64,000 nucleotides of DNA from Rurimicrobium sp040387755 (GTDB taxonomy: Bacteria; Bacteroidota; Bacteroidia; Chitinophagales; Chitinophagaceae), in the NCBI GenBank assembly GCA_040387755.1, contig JAZKDB010000002.1:248001-312000 (forward strand). The letters run 5' to 3'. The notes below the pieces were generated by a model. It was given only the letters and a program-made list of their open reading frames with translations, was not told the DNA's origin and made no database searches. Made by a program: the position numbers and the translations under genes. Below are positions 61,680 through 64,000 of this stretch, piece by piece. Within the stretch, counting starts at the first letter, position 1. Every line of letters starts with the position of its first letter.

Positions 61680-61776
61680 TGTTTTAGTTTTTATTTTTGA
61701 GAAAAATTTATTTAAAAATGAGTGTCGCCTTCAAAAAAACCAAAGATATATATCAAAAAAGTCCCTTTAGGCGCCG

Positions 61777-61784
61777 CAAAGGTA
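61777..61784 (-). promoter_or_regulatory. -7 box (TACCTTTG) of the PhaE-like gene
   Basis: Minus-strand TACCTTTG, 97 bp upstream of the ATG, so the transcript has a long leader of about 90 nt. Confidence 0.55.
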
Positions 61785-61941
61785 GAAGCTTAAAACAAGA
61801 AAAATTGTTAATTGATGCTATAATTTAGTTTGCTAACAATAATTTAACCATATATGATAGTGCTAATAAAGCAGCCTTTTTTACAATGATTACCTTATTC
61901 TTATAATTTATCAATAAACTAAAATCTTAATTAAAATCTAT

Positions 61942-61949
61942 TATTTTCG
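61942..61949 (+). promoter_or_regulatory. -7 box (TATTTTCG) of the MaoC gene
   Basis: TATTTTCG, TAnnTTcG variant, 18 bp before the ATG at 61968. It faces away from the PhaE-like promoter in the same gap (61680-61967). Confidence 0.45.
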
Positions 61950-61967
61950 CCTCAAATCTTTATACAT

Positions 61968-62378
61968 ATGCTTAAAATCGGAGATTCTTTCAGACACAAA
62001 TTCAGCTATACTCAAAAAGATGTTGATGGATATGCTGCCATCAGTGGAGATACCAATCCATTGCATATTGATGCCGCTGCAGGCGCGGCCAGCATGTTTG
62101 GCAGATGTATCATACATGGTTTTCTAGGAGCCAGTGTTTTTACCAAAATATTTGGTGCACTCTGGTATGCAGACGGGCACGTATATATGAGCCAAAGTAT
62201 GAAATGGATGAAACCCATGTTTACAGATGTAGAATACGAAGCTGTAGTAACGGTAAAGGAAATTTTCCCGGAGAAGAACAGAATCCTCTACGATTGTGAA
62301 GTGTTTGAAGTAAGCAGCGGAGAACGAACCATTGCAGGAGAAGCTATGCTGCTCAACAAAAAACAATATGTCTGGTAG
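61968..62378 (+). CDS. MaoC-type (R)-specific enoyl-CoA hydratase
   Basis: A 136-residue single hot-dog-fold hydratase that adds water to trans-2-enoyl-CoA to give (R)-3-hydroxyacyl-CoA (PhaJ-like). The hydratase-2 motif is intact: AISGDTNPLHID (catalytic Asp and His) followed by FGRCIIHGFLGASVFTKIFG. Size and motif fit PhaJ-type enzymes. It is divergent from the PhaE-like gene, consistent with a role in polyhydroxyalkanoate synthesis; it could also serve fatty-acid metabolism. Ends before a hairpin. Confidence 0.9.
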   Translation: MLKIGDSFRHKFSYTQKDVDGYAAISGDTNPLHIDAAAGAASMFGRCIIHGFLGASVFTKIFGALWYADGHVYMSQSMKWMKPMFTDVEYEAVVTVKEIFPEKNRILYDCEVFEVSSGERTIAGEAMLLNKKQYVW

Positions 62379-62405
62379 TTTTTCATTGATTAATTTAATT
62401 CAGTA

Positions 62406-62431
62406 AGCCCACGGATATTTATTCGTGGGTT
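62406..62431 (+). terminator. Terminator of the MaoC gene
   Basis: AGCCCACG (62406-62413) with CGTGGGTT (62424-62431), then an AT-rich, T-containing run. One G-T pair. Confidence 0.65.
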
Positions 62432-62436
62432 AATTT

Positions 62437-62444
62437 TATCTTCG
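62437..62444 (+). promoter_or_regulatory. -7 box (TATCTTCG) of ccmB
   Basis: TATCTTCG, 15 bp before the ATG at 62460. Same octamer as in front of the OmpH-like gene. Confidence 0.45.
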
Positions 62445-62459
62445 CCCTTCCATAGCAAA

Positions 62460-63116
62460 ATGCAAATCCAACAAATCCTCACATTAATCCGCAAAGACGC
62501 AACCATTGAATGGAGGCAGAAACATACTTTGTTTGGTGTATTGCTCTATGTCGGATCTACAGTTTTTGCTGTTTATATGATGAATGGCCAACCGGAGCCT
62601 AAAGTTTGGAATGCTCTCTTTTGGCTGATTCAATTATTTGTCACCGTCAATTCTGTCGCTAAAAGCTTCCTGCAAGAATCGCAGGCTCGCTACCGTTACT
62701 ACTACAGCATTGTATCACCGGCACATTTTATGGCCGCAAAACTCCTCTATAATGTAGTATTGCAACTGGCCATCAGTCTGGTCAGTCTGGGCTTATTCTG
62801 GTTGATGCTGGGCAATCCACTTACTCAATCGGGTTTGTTTATTTTTGTCAGTTTTCTCGGTGGGATGGCCTTATCTACAGTATTTACCTTTCTCTCGGCC
62901 ATTGCAGCCAAAGCCAACCAAAATGCTGCATTAATGGCTGTATTGGGCTTCCCCATCATCACACCTGTCCTGATGATATTAAGTAAACTGGCCACCAAAG
63001 CACTTATGCCTGTCTATCAGGAAGGCTGGTGGTCTTTGGCATTAGTATTGTGCCTGCTCATTCTGTTGGTAATCATCCTTAGCCTGATTCTTTTCCCCTT
63101 TCTGTGGAGAGAGTAA
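62460..63116 (+). CDS. ccmB: Heme exporter protein B (CcmB)
   Basis: Membrane subunit of the CcmABCD heme-handling ABC complex for cytochrome c maturation. 218 aa with six predicted helices. The conserved N-terminal segment LIRKDATIEWRQKHTLFGVLLYV, a loop LFWLIQLFVTVNSVAKSFLQESQARYRYYYSI, and FLSAIAAKANQNAALMAVLGFPI match the family. Other ccm genes are not directly beside it in the window; full dsbD, which often assists this pathway, is at 3.6 kb. Own promoter upstream. Confidence 0.93.
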   Translation: MQIQQILTLIRKDATIEWRQKHTLFGVLLYVGSTVFAVYMMNGQPEPKVWNALFWLIQLFVTVNSVAKSFLQESQARYRYYYSIVSPAHFMAAKLLYNVVLQLAISLVSLGLFWLMLGNPLTQSGLFIFVSFLGGMALSTVFTFLSAIAAKANQNAALMAVLGFPIITPVLMILSKLATKALMPVYQEGWWSLALVLCLLILLVIILSLILFPFLWRE

Positions 63117-63225
63117 TCTCCTACGTTACAATATTGTTAGGATTAGACAATTGGCATTTATTGTGCCTATACTTATCTAACTTCAGGAAATAGAAATATT
63201 TCTTTAACCTTTAAAATAACGTAAG

Positions 63226-63549
63226 ATGAGCACACAAAACAATAATGAAGAAAGCTTTTTGGATAAAGCTAAAAACGCTCTGCACAACCTGTCTGAAAAA
63301 GCAGAAGATATATGGGATGCGGCAAAAGACAAAGCCGAAGAACTGAAAGATAAAGCTGGCGACGCTATTGAAAAGATAGAAGACAAGGCCGAAGGCATCT
63401 GGGACGCAGCCAAAGAAAAAGTAACTGACATCGGCGATTCTATTCAGGGAAAAGCGGAGCATATCAAAGATGAAACCAAAGAAACGCTGGCTCATTCTGC
63501 CGAGGCAGTTGAAAAAAAGGCCGGAGAAATCAAAAAAGACTTGTCTTAA
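63226..63549 (+). CDS. Small highly charged amphipathic-repeat protein (LEA/apolipoprotein-like)
   Basis: A 107-residue hydrophilic protein made mostly of Lys, Ala, Glu and Asp, with imperfect 11-residue-like helical repeats (for example EKAEDIWDAAKDKAEELKDKAGD, then EKIEDKAEGIWDAAKEKVTD). No signal peptide. The pattern resembles LEA group 3 or apolipoprotein-type amphipathic helices, which help against drying or bind membranes. Low-complexity similarity makes family assignment uncertain. A perfect terminator follows. Confidence 0.75.
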   Translation: MSTQNNNEESFLDKAKNALHNLSEKAEDIWDAAKDKAEELKDKAGDAIEKIEDKAEGIWDAAKEKVTDIGDSIQGKAEHIKDETKETLAHSAEAVEKKAGEIKKDLS

Positions 63550-63573
63550 AAATAAGACATCACCCATAAGTAC

Positions 63574-63607
63574 AAAAACCGAAAATGAAGATTCATTTTC
63601 GGTTTTT
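63574..63607 (+). terminator. Terminator of the amphipathic-repeat gene
   Basis: A 16-bp perfect stem (63574-63589 with 63592-63607, AAAAACCGAAAATGAA arm) with a two-base apex (real loop larger) and a following T-run. Confidence 0.9.
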
Positions 63608-63640
63608 TTGTTGCCCGAAAGAGCTCTTCCGCTAAAAGCA

Positions 63641-63667
63641 AAAGGCTTGCAACAAGTGCAAGCCTTT
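63641..63667 (-). terminator. Terminator of the minus-strand partial gene
   Basis: AAAGGCTTGC (63641-63650) with GCAAGCCTTT (63658-63667), followed by TTTTGC on the minus strand, 43 bp after the stop of the gene at 63711. Confidence 0.7.
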
Positions 63668-63710
63668 ACTGAAAATAATAACCCTTTGAAAAAATCTATA
63701 AAGACAAATC

Positions 63711-64000
63711 CTAGTATTTAGTTTGTTCTGCATCCCAGTTAGTCCATCCTGCAGTCCAATCGTTAGAAGCATCAAATGCACCACGGTAAGCAACTGAAGT
63801 AAATGATGACATACCTGTAAAATCTGCGCCAGAAATAGCAGGAGAAGTAGCAGTTAATAAGAAACTTGGCACACCTGGTGTAGCAGACAAAATTGAAGCA
63901 TACTTGTTTGGTGCATTCAACAATACATCTTCAGCTTTGGTAACCAAAGTATTTGATGTATGACCTTTGAAAGCATTCCAGATTGCTGTATCAGCAGCAG
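63711..64000 (-). CDS. 3' end of a secreted Bacteroidota surface protein, 5' end outside window
   Basis: Only the C-terminal about 95 residues are inside the window; the frame stays open to the edge (reading AADTAIWNAFKGHTSN just inside it). The last segment has SPAISGADFTGMSSFTSV, then AYRGAFDASNDWTAGWTNWDAEQTKY. This Gly/Trp-rich ending (GAFxxxxDWTxGWTNWD) recalls C-termini of several uncharacterised exported proteins of Bacteroidota. It is not a type IX sorting domain. No function can be assigned from this fragment. Confidence 0.7.
   Translation of the reverse strand, partial: AADTAIWNAFKGHTSNTLVTKAEDVLLNAPNKYASILSATPGVPSFLLTATSPAISGADFTGMSSFTSVAYRGAFDASNDWTAGWTNWDAEQTKY

Noticed and set aside
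61680..61967. tRNA or structured RNA in the gap between the PhaE-like and MaoC genes
   Set aside because: No cloverleaf or conserved stem was found; the gap is explained by two divergent promoters and long leaders.

Overview
The window looks like chromosomal DNA of a Bacteroidota bacterium, most likely a Chitinophagaceae-type organism (inferred from gene content and signals, not from a marker-gene search). Supporting signs are AT-rich DNA, Bacteroidota-type promoters (TAnnTTTG boxes upstream of many genes), two secreted proteins with C-terminal type IX secretion sorting domains, a TamL-type lipoprotein version of the Omp85 family, DUF4476, SDR-type threonine dehydrogenase, GH3-family and deoxyhypusine-synthase-family genes. 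About 57 protein genes are supported, two of them cut by the window edges. I see no tRNA, rRNA, CRISPR array or insertion sequence.

Layout. 1-3.1 kb (minus): miaB, a GyrI-like gene and a sigma-54 activator, probably one operon. 3.1-5.7 kb: a lone DsbD N-domain gene followed by full dsbD. 5.77-6.14 kb: a small GIY-YIG nuclease gene framed by perfect 22-bp inverted repeats, which looks like a compact mobile cassette. 6.2-8.8 kb: FAD oxidoreductase and Fic protein, convergent over a shared terminator. 8.9-13.3 kb (minus): pdhB, deoxyhypusine-synthase homologue, enoyl-CoA hydratase, GH3 amido synthetase. 13.5-17.3 kb: a 5'-nucleotidase split into two overlapping genes, dnaA, then an array of 21-bp repeats. 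17.3-22.3 kb (minus): gpsA, an RND-type adaptor, metG, a lipoprotein. 22.8-36.3 kb: a DUF6600-like exported protein, ispE, an AraC regulator, a T9SS cargo protein, purD, a peptide transporter, a small membrane protein coupled to an SPFH protein, tamL divergent from a TrmH-type methyltransferase, and a DUF4476 protein. 36.3-41.3 kb: rplY, prs, an OmpH-like lipoprotein, an amino acid permease, a heptose kinase. 41.3-45.4 kb (minus): type III polyketide synthase, ICMT-type methyltransferase, MBOAT and AlgJ-like proteins. 45.5-50.5 kb: YdeI-like protein, lectin-fold lipoprotein, T9SS cargo, aconitase. 50.6-55.4 kb: YfhO, a hexapeptide acyltransferase, a flippase and VF530, tightly packed. 55.4-60.0 kb (minus): tdh, then a phosphate set (PiT transporter, DUF47/PhoU-like, OprP-like porin). 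60.2-62.4 kb: a PhaE-like protein divergent from a MaoC hydratase. 62.5-64 kb: ccmB, an amphipathic repeat protein, and the 3' end of an exported protein gene.

Most noteworthy signals: (a) about twelve 21-bp units directly after dnaA, most carrying a dyad whose arms covary and which repeats every two DNA helical turns; (b) the GIY-YIG cassette; (c) an identical 17-bp element exactly 36 bp upstream of the -7 boxes of both phosphate transcription units, with a longer copy at 22.5 kb, a candidate Pho box; (d) unusual active-site or signature residues in the split nucleotidase and in DnaA.
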